NCBI GenBank assembly: GCA_023258955.1
Contig: JAHFRE010000002.1
Span: forward strand, 1-64,000
Length of the DNA stretch: 64,000 nucleotides
Direction of reading: 5' to 3'
DNA from: Sterolibacterium sp.
Lineage (GTDB): Bacteria > Pseudomonadota > Gammaproteobacteria > Burkholderiales > Rhodocyclaceae
Shown here: positions 15,988 through 24,840 of the stretch, piece after piece
Position numbering within the stretch: position 1 is the first letter of the stretch
Layout of the letters: each line of letters opens with the position of its first letter
Notes under the pieces: generated by a model
What the model was told of the DNA's origin: nothing
What the model saw: the letters and a program-made list of their open reading frames with translations, nothing else
The model's database searches: none
Program-made: the position numbers and the translations under genes

Positions 15988-17331
15988 TTAGCGGGAGCCG
16001 AGTTGGATGAAGGGCGAGAGGGTGCTGCTACCCTTGGCCGGGTTGATGGGGGCGACGATCTTCGGTTGGCCGTCCATGCGGAAGGTCGTGCGGAAGGCAG
16101 TCAGGTCCGCATCGAAATAGAGATGCATGGAGGTGGCCGTCTGCATCCCACCTGCCTTGGTGATGGTCTGGTAGTAGGAGAGGTCGGCCAGGATGACGTC
16201 GCCTTGGCTGGAGAAACTCGCCGCGTGCTGGGAGACCACGATCGGGCGACCGAGCAGGATCCCGTACGGGTTGCCTTGGATGCCGCCGCCACTACCGGTC
16301 ATGCAACCGCAGGGGAGGTAGATCGGGTAGTTCCCCAGCGTGAGGGTGAAGAGTGCGGGCAGAACATCGTTGTTGATGATCCACACCGCCTTGTTGTAGG
16401 AGCCGGCCGGCAGGCGGGAGACCATCTTGGCGAGGTTGGCCGGCAGGAGGGTTGCCGTGGCCTGGCCGGATTCCTTGGCGACGGTGACGATTGCCGGGCT
16501 GGAGATGCAGCCGATGGGTACGCCAGCGCCGGCGCCAAAGAGGATGGCCTCATTGGTCTTCCAGCGGATCGAGTCGGCGATCTTGCCCGGGAGGTAGCTT
16601 GCCAGGGCGTTGGCATCTTCGAGCAGTTCATCGGTGGTGGGCACCAACGCCATGAGCTTTTTGAGGCGGAGCGTTGCAAGACCCAGGGCGAGTTTGGTGG
16701 AGACGGCGGTAGCCGCTTCTCCCTGCCAGAAGGCCCGGATGCCGTTGGTCCCCCAGGGCGTGGTCTCATCCTTGGGGAAGGCCATGCTGTTGCCGTTGAT
16801 CTCGACTTCGTCGGTCAGCGGCAGGAGGGAGTCTTCGCCCAGCGAGAGTGTGAAGATATCCTTGGAGAACTCCGGCGGCACGAAGAACCCACCATCTTGG
16901 CCAGCACCTTCGTTGCTGAAGTTTGACGGGGCGGCGGCACCGATCAAGAGGCGCGCATCAGGGGTCTGACCGAACTTCTCGGCGCGATAGACGGCCTGCA
17001 TGAATTCGCCGACGGACTTGAAGCCGCGCTTGGGATCGGACTCGACGTTCTCGGTGATGATGATGCCGATGGCCTCCTGCACGCCGATCTGCGCTTGCGC
17101 CGCAATGAGTTCCTGCTCGACATCGATCTGGGCCTGAATGCGCTCGATCTCGTTGGCGCGACCGCTGGCCTCGAGGCGGCACTTGTCGAATGCGGCTTGC
17201 TCGTCGGTCGACAGGTCACGGTTTTCTGCAGCAGCGGTATCCAGCAGGCTGCTTGCTTGTTTCAGGGACTCGGCCTTGTCAGTCACCAACGCCGACTTGC
17301 GGGCTTGCAGCTCGCGGAGTTTCTTGCTCAT
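15988..17331 (-). CDS. HK97-family major capsid protein
   Basis: A 447-residue capsid precursor. Residues 1-115 are a charged helical delta/scaffold domain (KKLRELQARKSALVTDKAES ... DKCRLEASGRANEIERIQAQ), normally removed by the head protease. The HK97 fold follows: GAGQDGGFFVPPEFSKDIFT, LPLTDEVEINGNSMAFPKDE, then LMALVPTTDELLEDANALAS, and near the end GRPIVVSQHAASFSSQGDVI and LYFDADLTAFRTTFRMDGQP. These are recognisable capsid landmarks. Length is normal for the family plus scaffold. The S49 protease gene lies upstream, with a stem-loop and a terminator-like element between. Confidence 0.95.
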   Translation of the reverse strand: MSKKLRELQARKSALVTDKAESLKQASSLLDTAAAENRDLSTDEQAAFDKCRLEASGRANEIERIQAQIDVEQELIAAQAQIGVQEAIGIIITENVESDPKRGFKSVGEFMQAVYRAEKFGQTPDARLLIGAAAPSNFSNEGAGQDGGFFVPPEFSKDIFTLSLGEDSLLPLTDEVEINGNSMAFPKDETTPWGTNGIRAFWQGEAATAVSTKLALGLATLRLKKLMALVPTTDELLEDANALASYLPGKIADSIRWKTNEAILFGAGAGVPIGCISSPAIVTVAKESGQATATLLPANLAKMVSRLPAGSYNKAVWIINNDVLPALFTLTLGNYPIYLPCGCMTGSGGGIQGNPYGILLGRPIVVSQHAASFSSQGDVILADLSYYQTITKAGGMQTATSMHLYFDADLTAFRTTFRMDGQPKIVAPINPAKGSSTLSPFIQLGSR

Positions 17332-17351
17332 CGTGGATCTCCAAATCTATA

Positions 17352-17370
17352 ATCCCGCCGGTGGCGGGAT
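17352..17370 (-). terminator. Stem-loop upstream of capsid gene
   Basis: ATCCCGCC-GGT-GGCGGGAT forms an 8-bp stem 21 nt upstream of the capsid ATG. It has no clear T tract on the minus strand. It fits the set of start-proximal hairpins in this late operon. Confidence 0.5.
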
Positions 17371-17380
17371 CGATGGACGT

Positions 17381-17410
17381 AAGAAAACCGCCAGCAGATA
17401 GAAGGCGGTT
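17381..17410 (-). terminator. Intrinsic terminator between protease and capsid genes
   Basis: AACCGCC and GGCGGTT pair with an 11-nt loop (17386-17410). On the minus strand the stem is followed by TTCTTACG, making GGCGGTTTTCTT, a recognisable intrinsic terminator. It lies downstream of the protease gene and upstream of the capsid gene. Capsid expression would need read-through or a promoter in the 17,411-17,500 gap. Confidence 0.6.
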
Positions 17411-17500
17411 CGATTCACTGCAGCGACCAACGGGTCGCGAGATGCTGCTGATCAGACTCGACGGAGCCTGATCATGATTACAAGGCGGGAAATCATTCCT

Positions 17501-18664
17501 TTACAGAAGCAGGGCGAGATCGTTCTTCCGCGCGCTTAGGCGATTGACGGGCGCAGCCAGCGCAATGTCACACGTCTGCTCTGATGCTTCTTCCGCCACA
17601 GCGTCTGCGTTGGGCTCGGCCTCAACATCGGTGACCGCTGCCACTACCTCGTGCGCAGCATCTGCCACCGCTTCAGGCGCCGGCTCGGCGGGTGCTTCGA
17701 CAGCCGACGCGGTCGCCACGACTGATGGTTCCAGTTCCATGACCGCGGCCTCTGCAACCAGCGGAGGCATGTCGATAGCCGCGCCAGCGCTCCTGGTTAC
17801 GCGTGCGGACTTCTGCATCTTTTTTACGAGATCATCAAAGGACATCACACCGTCGACCATGTCTTGCGCCAGCGCATCCGTGGCAGACAGGCACCTGCCC
17901 TGCCCCATGCCATCACGGACCTGCGCCACGCTCACTCCTCTGCCGCGACTGACCGCCTTGGTGAACATGCCGTAGTAACCATCCACCGATTGCTGGATGG
18001 CGGCGCGGGCCTCGTCTGACAAGGGTCCATAGGGGCTGCCTTCGGTCTTGAATTTCCCGGCGGAGATCAACTGAACATTAATGCCTTCCGCCTCGAGCGC
18101 CTGGCTGATGTCCTGGTGCGCCGCATAGACGCCGATGCTGCCTACTTCTCCGCCGGGCGTGACATAGAGTTCCGACGCGGCTGAGCCTATCCAGTAGGCG
18201 GCAGAAGCTGCGAGGCTATTGGCAATGGCGACGATGGGCTTCTTGCCGCGCGCCTGGTAGATCTGGTCGGCAAGTTCGCTCACCCCATAGACGGAGCCGC
18301 CAGGGGAGTCGATGTCGATCAGTATCGATCCAACGGTGTCGTCGTTCAACGCATCCTGCAGGGCGACCGCAAACGATTGCGTGCTGACACTGCCAGGCCC
18401 GGAGACGTCATCGACCATGTTGCCGCGCTGCGTCACCACACCGTACAGCGGCAGAACGGCAATGCCGCCGCCACCGGCCCGGCTGTTCGACAAGGCGCGG
18501 GCGGCTCTGGCCTCACGGTCGGCGGCGATGCCGCCCATGACCTCGTCGGTGGGCTTGAGGTCCTGCGACCAGCGCGAGATGACGCCGGAGAAGACTTGAA
18601 GCCGCTCGGGCGTCAACGCCCAGGGGGTGTACAGGAACTCGGAAACCAGGAGTGCGTGTTTCAT
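17501..18664 (-). CDS. S49-family (SppA-like) phage head maturation protease
   Basis: This 387-residue protein resembles lambda gpC-type proteases with the ClpP/crotonase fold. Residues about 65-270 carry the peptidase: GGGIAVLPLYGVVTQRG, then ILIDIDSPGGSVYGVSEL, then PIVAIANSLAASAAYWIGSA, where the first Ser of SLAASAAY is the expected nucleophile. VQLISAGKFKTEGSPYGPLS supplies the general-base Lys. The C-terminal 90 residues are Ala/Glu-rich and probably act as scaffold. It processes the capsid delta domain during head assembly. It lies between portal and capsid, as usual. Confidence 0.9.
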   Translation of the reverse strand: MKHALLVSEFLYTPWALTPERLQVFSGVISRWSQDLKPTDEVMGGIAADREARAARALSNSRAGGGGIAVLPLYGVVTQRGNMVDDVSGPGSVSTQSFAVALQDALNDDTVGSILIDIDSPGGSVYGVSELADQIYQARGKKPIVAIANSLAASAAYWIGSAASELYVTPGGEVGSIGVYAAHQDISQALEAEGINVQLISAGKFKTEGSPYGPLSDEARAAIQQSVDGYYGMFTKAVSRGRGVSVAQVRDGMGQGRCLSATDALAQDMVDGVMSFDDLVKKMQKSARVTRSAGAAIDMPPLVAEAAVMELEPSVVATASAVEAPAEPAPEAVADAAHEVVAAVTDVEAEPNADAVAEEASEQTCDIALAAPVNRLSARKNDLALLL

Positions 18665-18667
18665 CTT

Positions 18668-20251
18668 TCAACCTCTCAAGTGGGTGCCGACCGCGATGAG
18701 GCTTGCCAGTGCGCGCGGCTCAATGCAGGCCAGCGCCGCCTCAATGCCGTCAACGATAGGCGTGGCAAGCATGTAGTCACAGTGCGCCCGTGCCGCATCA
18801 AGGCTCACGCCCAGCGATTCGGCAACATATGCTGCATGGTCTGCATAGAAGGCCCACGCGGTTTCGGTGACGTTGCCGCCTCTTTCGTGCGCGCGAACCA
18901 GAGCCGCCGCTTCCTTCCGGGCGATCCGGGTCGCCACCGCGGTAACGACAGCCAACAGGCGCTGATCGGTGGCGGCTTCTTCGTCATCTGACGGTGGCGG
19001 CGCTGAATTGCCTGGCACAGCCGACGGAATAGCTGGCGGCGCAGCCACTTCTTCCTCCTCGGCCCAGGATTCCTCGACCATATTGAGCGGCCGCAGGGGT
19101 TCATCCAGGCCGTCGAGCGGATTCATGTTCTCCGCCAGGCGCGCTTCGTTCCGCGTGAGCCAGCCATCCAGAATCCCGGAGTGGTAGTAGGCGGCCCGAG
19201 CCGCGCGGTCACCGCGCAAGAGGTTGGCGAAGTCGAATTCGACCTCCAGGCCTTCCTCGTCAAAGAGCAGGTCGGCCTCAATCGCTGCTTCCCACCGCTC
19301 CGCCCACGGCGTCATGCTGCTCATGATGAAGTCGAGCGACTGCTGCTCAATGTTGCTGAAGGTCGCCCGATCCAGATCCGCGATCATGTGCGGTGGCACG
19401 CGAAACACCCGGGCCACGTCGGTGATCTGGAATTTCCGTAGCTCGAGGAACTGGGCGTCCTTGTTGGTGACACCCACCTCGTGATACTTCATGCCGTTTT
19501 CCAGGACAAGGAGTTTGCCTCGGTTGGCCCCTGATTGGGCTGCCTGGAATCCCTCGCGGAACACCTCTTTTGCGGGCTTGTCCTTGAAACTGCCCGGGAA
19601 CTCCACCCAGCCGCCCGTTGGTTTGGCATCGTTGGCGAAGAACCGAGCGCCGTAGTCCTGTGCTGCCAGCGCCATGCCAAAATTCTCCCGCGCAAGCTCA
19701 ATGGGGCTCAGGCCCAGGAGCCCATCGCTGGACAACCCCTTCAAGTGCCAAATCTCGCCGCGCGGCACAGGGCGCGCAATACCCTGCCGGTCGGTGAGTC
19801 GGTAGCGGTAGTCACCGTTGTCCAGGAGTTCAATACTGATCTTGTCCGGATGCACCGGGATCAGCTCAGTAATCTCGCCGCGGCTGTTAGCCACGATTTG
19901 GTTGTAGGCGTTGCCGCGCAAAGCCAGGTGGCCTTGCATCATCTCCCGCCACTCGAAGGCGTTTTGCCAGCGGTTGGGACGCTTGGCCAGCAGCGTGTAG
20001 AGCCAGTGGTCAGTGATCCGGTCTTTGCCCCCATCGGGCCGCTGGCGGTAGAGCACGAAGGGCAGCATGGCCAGGGTCTCGGACAGAATCCGGACACAGG
20101 CATAGACAGCCGACAGGCGCAGCGCGCTGTCTGCCGAGACCCGGATGCCGCTCGCGGTGCGCGCCGTGACCGGCGTAAACCAGAAATCGCCCCATGGGGA
20201 GCGATCGTCGGCTGAGGCCCGGAACGGATTGAGGAAGCTCAGGAGCCCCAT
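18668..20251 (-). CDS. Phage portal protein (HK97 family)
   Basis: A 527-residue portal subunit. It starts MGLLSFLNPFRASADDRSPW and has portal landmarks: ADSALRLSAVYACVRILSET, MQGHLALRGNAYNQIVANSR, GEIWHLKGLSSDGLLGLSPI, then FRVPPHMIADLDRATFSNIE and WAERWEAAIEADLLF. The last 110 residues after the portal core include a Pro/Ala linker and a helical domain (VATRIARKEAAALVRAHERG) of the type found fused to some portals. Twelve copies form the DNA entry ring. The start overlaps the TerL stop as TGATG. Confidence 0.95.
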   Translation of the reverse strand: MGLLSFLNPFRASADDRSPWGDFWFTPVTARTASGIRVSADSALRLSAVYACVRILSETLAMLPFVLYRQRPDGGKDRITDHWLYTLLAKRPNRWQNAFEWREMMQGHLALRGNAYNQIVANSRGEITELIPVHPDKISIELLDNGDYRYRLTDRQGIARPVPRGEIWHLKGLSSDGLLGLSPIELARENFGMALAAQDYGARFFANDAKPTGGWVEFPGSFKDKPAKEVFREGFQAAQSGANRGKLLVLENGMKYHEVGVTNKDAQFLELRKFQITDVARVFRVPPHMIADLDRATFSNIEQQSLDFIMSSMTPWAERWEAAIEADLLFDEEGLEVEFDFANLLRGDRAARAAYYHSGILDGWLTRNEARLAENMNPLDGLDEPLRPLNMVEESWAEEEEVAAPPAIPSAVPGNSAPPPSDDEEAATDQRLLAVVTAVATRIARKEAAALVRAHERGGNVTETAWAFYADHAAYVAESLGVSLDAARAHCDYMLATPIVDGIEAALACIEPRALASLIAVGTHLRG

Positions 20252-21783
20252 CAGACGAGCATCAACTCATAGCTGCTATCGATCACGACCGTGTCCTCCT
20301 GCTTTCCGATAGCCACACCCATCGCCATGGCTAGGGCAACCAAGCCGTCGATGCGACCTGTCGCCTTGTGCTTGTCCAGTTTCCGGTTGCCGGCAGGATC
20401 CTTCGCCACAATGGCGTTCGATGCGCACATGCTCAGGACCGGGTGCATGCCGTGCGCGAGGCGGCCGTTCAATAGCTCGGACTCCAGTGCATCGAGTGCC
20501 GGGCTCATGTCCTTGAATCCCTGCCCGTACTCGACCAGCGGCAGGGTGATGCCCAGGCTGTCGAGTTCCTTCTGCAGCAGGGCGATACGCCAGCGGTCGT
20601 AGGCAATCGCGCGCACGTCCAGCATGCCGAGGATGTTCCCGATGTCCTGGGCGACGAATTCGTAATCGACGGTTGCGCCGGGCGTTGTGTGCAGAAAACC
20701 CTGCCTCACCCAGACGTCGTAGGCATTCCGGTCGCGCTTGGCGCGCTCCGCCAAGCCCTGCTCTGGGGTCCAGAAGTGTGGCGTGACGTGCCACACGCCA
20801 TCGATCCGACCAACGATCACCAACGCCGTAAGGTCCGTCCGTCCGGAGAGATCCAGACCACACCAGACAGGTGCAGAACCGTAGTCGGCCACTGGCGCTG
20901 AGCAGGACTTCCACACATCGACCGAGATGAAGGGGCTGACAATCGAAACCCGCTGATTCAGGCACAGATTGCGAAACGTGTTCTCCGCACTCGGCATCCG
21001 GGAGGCCTGCTTCGCCTGCTCCGCCAGGTCGTCCAGGTTGCGGAAGATGCCCAGCGCCGGGTTCGCCGCGCGCCAGGCTTTCTTGTCCAGTAGGCCGGCA
21101 TCCTTCGGCGCGGCATAGACGTGCGATACGATCCGCGGATCTGCAGATCGCTCGGCATCATCGAGCCACTGCGAGAACAGGTCAGCGTCGTCCGCCGCCT
21201 GCGTGCTGATCGCGATCAAGAGCGGTGCCGAGTGCGCGCCCTGCGCTGTGGTGATCGCATCGATAAAATCGTCCTGCGGGCCCTTGACCTGGCCCACCTC
21301 ATCAAGGATCGCAAGGATCGGACTCAGGCCATGCGCCGTAGTGCCCTCGGCAGATAGAGCCCGGTACTCGACATTGCGCGCCAGGCCGATCAGGCGCTTG
21401 GCGGAAGGCACGATGCGCACGAGGCCAGACAGGGTCGGCGACAACTGCACCATTTTTGCGGCGTAGTTGAAGACCTGCCCCGCCTGCTCGCGGCTTCGGG
21501 CGCCGCTCACGATCTGGCTGTTCTGCTTCGCCTCAGGCCCCACCAGGTGCGCCAGCATGATGCCTGCGATCAGGTTCGTTTTCCCATTTTTTCTCGAGAT
21601 GCTCAGGTAGCCGCGGCGCGTGCCACGCGGATTGTCGTAAATCTCCCGGATGAACCGCTTTTGGAAGGGTGCGAGCACGATCTTCTGACCGACGTGCTCG
21701 CCCTCCGGAACTCTGCAAAATTCAGAAATGAATCGGCAGACCCTATCCCCGCGGCTTTCCTTCCGCTTCTTGGGACTGGCCAT
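20251..21783 (-). CDS. Terminase large subunit (TerL)
   Basis: A 510-residue DNA-packaging motor. The ATPase half carries an adapted Walker A motif (LSISRKNGKTNLIAGIML, about residue 68) and a Walker B/DExx box (LSPILAILDEVGQVKG, about residue 155). ALLIAISTQAADDADLF is a motif III-like coupling segment. The nuclease half has WCGLDLSGRTDLTALVIVG (first acidic residue) and VRAIAYDRWRIALLQKEL, with further acids near the end. It cleaves concatemeric DNA and pumps it through the portal. Its partner TerS is unusually far away, with five genes in between. Confidence 0.95.
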   Translation of the reverse strand: MASPKKRKESRGDRVCRFISEFCRVPEGEHVGQKIVLAPFQKRFIREIYDNPRGTRRGYLSISRKNGKTNLIAGIMLAHLVGPEAKQNSQIVSGARSREQAGQVFNYAAKMVQLSPTLSGLVRIVPSAKRLIGLARNVEYRALSAEGTTAHGLSPILAILDEVGQVKGPQDDFIDAITTAQGAHSAPLLIAISTQAADDADLFSQWLDDAERSADPRIVSHVYAAPKDAGLLDKKAWRAANPALGIFRNLDDLAEQAKQASRMPSAENTFRNLCLNQRVSIVSPFISVDVWKSCSAPVADYGSAPVWCGLDLSGRTDLTALVIVGRIDGVWHVTPHFWTPEQGLAERAKRDRNAYDVWVRQGFLHTTPGATVDYEFVAQDIGNILGMLDVRAIAYDRWRIALLQKELDSLGITLPLVEYGQGFKDMSPALDALESELLNGRLAHGMHPVLSMCASNAIVAKDPAGNRKLDKHKATGRIDGLVALAMAMGVAIGKQEDTVVIDSSYELMLV

Positions 21784-21923
21784 TCAGACGTGCTCCTTCG
21801 AACCGGCGCGCTGTGCCAGAAAAATGATCATGAAATGAATCGGCGAGTTCAAGCAGATAGCGCTTGACTATCAATCGGAACGAAGCGTTCATGGCACTGT
21901 CATCAACTAGCCAGGAGCTGCAA

Positions 21924-22190
21924 ATGACCCACACCACCGACCCGATTGATCGCCTGGGCAAGAAGCTTGGCCACGACGCGCTGACCGCCCTGGTGCGGCT
22001 CTACCCGGCCATCCGCACAGAAACGGACGAGCGGATGAACGCCGCCTGCGCAGCGATGCGCGCGGTCTCCAAAACGGTCTGCAGCGAGTTACTCGACGAC
22101 GCCCAAGCGGCGCCAGGGATTGGGCATATCGCCTACCAGGCGGCGGTCCTGACCTTGGCCAACGCCGGCCTCAAGGCCCTCCAGGTCTAG
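21924..22190 (+). CDS. Small plus-strand phage protein, unknown function
   Basis: This 88-residue protein starts at an ATG (21924) with AGGAG seven bases upstream (MTHTTDPIDRLGKKLGHDAL). It is Ala-rich and mostly helical (ERMNAACAAMRAVSKTVCSE, AYQAAVLTLANAGLKALQ). It is the first of three plus-strand genes inserted against the direction of the late operon. An upstream in-frame ATG at 21864 lacks a good ribosome site. No family recognised. Confidence 0.65.
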   Translation: MTHTTDPIDRLGKKLGHDALTALVRLYPAIRTETDERMNAACAAMRAVSKTVCSELLDDAQAAPGIGHIAYQAAVLTLANAGLKALQV

Positions 22191-22255
22191 GCAACTCGCC
22201 CAGACCGCGTGACAGGCGGCCTCCACGAGTTGTCCAACCACAAAGGAGCAGCAGA

Positions 22256-22780
22256 ATGACCGCCACCAGCAACCTGTCTGAGACCCAAATCGAAGTCCTG
22301 ACCCAGGCCACCTACCGGCCCAGCGGAAGCATCGAGCCGATGCCGGCGCGCCTGAACCGCCTGCTGCGCGCCAAGGTTACCGCCGGCCTGCTCGCGCGCG
22401 GGCTCATTTGCGCGGAGGGCGACGAATACGTGATCAACGACGCCGGCTACGCGGCCGTTGGGCGTACGCGCAGGGATCCTGCCGTTGCCCCTGATCCCGA
22501 AACGGAAGCCGCGGCGGCGGTCACAGAGGCCGCAGTGGCCCAAGATAAGCCTGCTGCCAAACCGACGATCCGCTCGAACACAAAGCAAGCACAGGTGATC
22601 GCGATGCTCAGCAGCCCAAGTGGCGCGACCATCGCTGACATCTGCGCAGCAACAGGCTGGCAAGTTCACTCGGTTCGAGGCGCGATCGCAGGGAACTTCA
22701 AGAAGAAGCTCGGGCTGGCTATTACCTCAACGAAGGAAACCGGCGCCGTCCGCGTATACCGTGTCAACCCGGGGAGCTGA
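22256..22780 (+). CDS. DUF3489-domain protein
   Basis: A 174-residue protein with an AAGGAGCAGCAG ribosome site. The N-terminal 70 residues look like a winged-helix unit (LSETQIEVLTQATYRPSGSI ... GLICAEGDEYVINDAGYAAV). After an Ala/Pro linker the C-terminal part matches DUF3489: SNTKQAQVIAMLSSPSGATI, ADICAATGWQVHSVRGAIAG, KKKLGLAITSTKETGAVRVY. DUF3489 is a helix-turn-helix-like domain found in many proteobacterial prophages and islands, role unknown. It probably binds DNA. Confidence 0.85.
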   Translation: MTATSNLSETQIEVLTQATYRPSGSIEPMPARLNRLLRAKVTAGLLARGLICAEGDEYVINDAGYAAVGRTRRDPAVAPDPETEAAAAVTEAAVAQDKPAAKPTIRSNTKQAQVIAMLSSPSGATIADICAATGWQVHSVRGAIAGNFKKKLGLAITSTKETGAVRVYRVNPGS

Positions 22781-22782
22781 AC

Positions 22783-23103
22783 ATGCACAAGAATGCACTT
22801 ATCCCAAAGATGAGGTATCCAGCAAGCACGCCTCTCGCCTTTACCGGGGCACCGACCTTCGTCACCAACTTCGGCAACGAGGTATGGTTCGAGCTCTGCG
22901 ATACGGTTCCAACAGACGAGTATTTCAATGTGACCGACGTAGCCAAGAAGCTCAACAGCCTTAAGCTACATCGTCAACCGGAGCGCCACCTCCGCGCCGT
23001 CCTTGCAGCCATCATTGCCGACTACAACGAGCGTCCCGACGATTACGAGTTCAAGTGCCCAATCAAGCTTCGCGGGCAGCGCATGGACTACGTGGCAATC
23101 TGA
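22783..23103 (+). CDS. Hypothetical protein in plus-strand cassette
   Basis: A 106-residue protein that starts two bases after the DUF3489 stop (GGGGAGCTGAACATG) and is surely cotranscribed. It contains FNVTDVAKKLNSLKLHRQPE, RHLRAVLAAIIADYNERPDD and YEFKCPIKLRGQRMDYVAI, compatible with a small alpha/beta domain. No family recognised. It is followed at once by a strong terminator, so the three plus-strand genes form a closed unit. Confidence 0.65.
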   Translation: MHKNALIPKMRYPASTPLAFTGAPTFVTNFGNEVWFELCDTVPTDEYFNVTDVAKKLNSLKLHRQPERHLRAVLAAIIADYNERPDDYEFKCPIKLRGQRMDYVAI

Positions 23104-23118
23104 GCGCCTCAGATGTAC

Positions 23119-23156
23119 AGAGGCCGGATAACATCATCCGGCCTCTGTTTTCTTTT
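23119..23156 (+). terminator. Strong intrinsic terminator of plus-strand cassette
   Basis: AGAGGCCGGAT and ATCCGGCCTCT form a perfect 11-bp stem with a 6-nt loop, followed by GTTTTCTTTT. It ends the three-gene cassette and separates it from the convergent HU-like gene. Confidence 0.9.
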
Positions 23157-23207
23157 ATCGGCAGCAAGCAAGTTAAGCCGCCCTCGTCTCCTCCATGCTC
23201 TCCGGCA

Positions 23208-23537
23208 TTATTTCTTCTTGGGTGCAGCCTTCTTGGCGGCTGGCTTCTTCGTCGCGGCCTTCTTGCCAGAGACAGCCGCCTTGAAGACGGCGCCCGCCTT
23301 GAACTTTGGCACGGTGCTCGCGGCGATCTTCATTGCGGCGCCCGTGGCGGGATTCCTGCCGGCACGCGCTGCGCGCTTGGCTGCCGTGAAAGTTCCGAAG
23401 CCGACCAGTGACACATCGCCACCCTTGGCAACCGTCGCGGTAATGATCTCAACCAAGGCGTCAACTGACTGCCCCGCAGCTGCTTTGCTCGAGCCGGTCC
23501 TCATCGATAGGGCTTCGATTAATTCGGATTTGTTCAT
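23208..23537 (-). CDS. HU-family DNA-binding protein with Lys/Ala tail
   Basis: A 109-residue protein. Residues 1-88 are HU (MNKSELIEALSMRTGSSKAA, ISLxGFGTF-type core SLVGFGTFTAAKRAARAGRN, ATGAAMKIAASTVPKFKAGA). The last 20 residues are a histone H1-like Lys/Ala/Pro tail (KKAATKKPAAKKAAPKKK). HU bends and compacts DNA and helps replication, recombination and packaging. It lies in the late block between the plus-strand cassette and the methyltransferase. The tail is known from some betaproteobacterial HU homologues. Confidence 0.9.
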   Translation of the reverse strand: MNKSELIEALSMRTGSSKAAAGQSVDALVEIITATVAKGGDVSLVGFGTFTAAKRAARAGRNPATGAAMKIAASTVPKFKAGAVFKAAVSGKKAATKKPAAKKAAPKKK

Positions 23538-23570
23538 CTTGGGAGTCCCCCCTCTGTTGGAAAAGCGCGA

Positions 23571-24836
23571 TTATGGCACCGTAACCAGAGAGTCAAAAGG
23601 GCTTCCGTCGCTTCGCGTCGCTTTCTTTCCCGTCCAGTCCTGCCAACGCTTGACGATTACGTCGCAATATTTTGGGTCCAGCTCCATCAGCCGGGCGTGG
23701 CGGCCGTGCTTCTCCGCCGCAATGGCGGTGGTCCCGCTCCCGCCAAAGAGGTCCAGTACGACATCCCCGCCCTTGGTATTGTTGAGCATCTGGTACTCGA
23801 ACAGGGCCACGGGCTTCATCGTCGGATGGACGTCATTGGTCGAGGGCTTGTCGAACTCGAGGATGGTGGTCTGCTTGCGATCGGCCGCCCACAGGTGCCC
23901 TGCCCCATCCTTCCAGCCGTACAGGCACGGCTCGTGTTTCCACTGGTAGTCCTGCCGGCCCATGACCAACTGCGACTTTTTCCAGATGAGGCACTGCCGC
24001 ACGGTCAAGCCGACGTCCCTGCAGGCGCCGCGGAAGTTGTAGCCTTCGGAGTCGCTGTGCCAGATGTAGAACACGGCGCCGGGCTTCAAGACCGTGGTTG
24101 CCGTCACCAAGGCGTCCCGCAGAAACTTGCGGAAGGCGTCGTCAGACATGTCATCGTTCAGGATCGTCTGGGTATTGCGCTTACCCCCGTCGACCTTGTT
24201 CTTGTTTGCGGCGTTGCCGCCGGCACCGCCGTAGGCCACGTTGTAGGGGGGATCCGTGATCAGCATGTCCGCCTGGGCGCCATCCATAAGTGCGTTAACC
24301 GCATCGACGCTGGTGCTGTCCCCACACATCAAACGGTGCTTGTCGAGGATCCAGACGTCGCCCAGGACCGTCACTGGTGTCTCTGGCGGCGCCGGTGTAG
24401 CATCCTCGTCGGTCAGGCCGGCTGGCACTTCCTGGGTAATCAGTGCCGCAAACTCCTCTGCGGTGAAGCCGGTCAGCTCGACGTTATAGCCAGCAGCCAT
24501 CAGGTCGGCGAACTCGCACGCCAGCATGGCGTCGTCCCAGCCGGCGTTGAGTGCGAGCTTGTTGTCTGCAATGATGTAGGCGCGCTTCTGCGTCTCGGTC
24601 ATGCCGTCAAGCCGGATGCAGGGCACCGTCGCCATTCCAAGTTTGCGCGCGGCTGCTAGCCTTCCATGCCCGGCTACAATTCCCTTATCACCATCGATCA
24701 GGATGGGATTGGTGAAGGAGAACTCCCTGATGCTCGCCGCGATCTGCGCCACCTGCTCATCGCTATGGGTCCTAGCATTTTTCGCGTAAGGAATTAACGC
24801 ATCGACCGCCACGTACTCGATGTTGAGATCTGCCAT
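23571..24836 (-). CDS. DNA methyltransferase with N-terminal ParB-like domain (beta class)
   Basis: A 421-residue protein. Residues about 8-100 form a ParB/Srx-like domain (VDALIPYAKNARTHSDEQVA, GIVAGHGRLAAARKLGMATV). The methyltransferase follows: motif IV is DPPYNVAYGG near residue 195, and the SAM motif I comes late as LDLFGGSGTTAIAAEKHGR near residue 385. That order (IV before I) marks the beta class of N6-adenine or N4-cytosine enzymes. It may shield phage DNA from host restriction or act in packaging. No cognate nuclease is adjacent, so it is an orphan enzyme. The target site cannot be read from the sequence. Confidence 0.9.
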   Translation of the reverse strand: MADLNIEYVAVDALIPYAKNARTHSDEQVAQIAASIREFSFTNPILIDGDKGIVAGHGRLAAARKLGMATVPCIRLDGMTETQKRAYIIADNKLALNAGWDDAMLACEFADLMAAGYNVELTGFTAEEFAALITQEVPAGLTDEDATPAPPETPVTVLGDVWILDKHRLMCGDSTSVDAVNALMDGAQADMLITDPPYNVAYGGAGGNAANKNKVDGGKRNTQTILNDDMSDDAFRKFLRDALVTATTVLKPGAVFYIWHSDSEGYNFRGACRDVGLTVRQCLIWKKSQLVMGRQDYQWKHEPCLYGWKDGAGHLWAADRKQTTILEFDKPSTNDVHPTMKPVALFEYQMLNNTKGGDVVLDLFGGSGTTAIAAEKHGRHARLMELDPKYCDVIVKRWQDWTGKKATRSDGSPFDSLVTVP

Positions 24837-24840
24837 CGTC

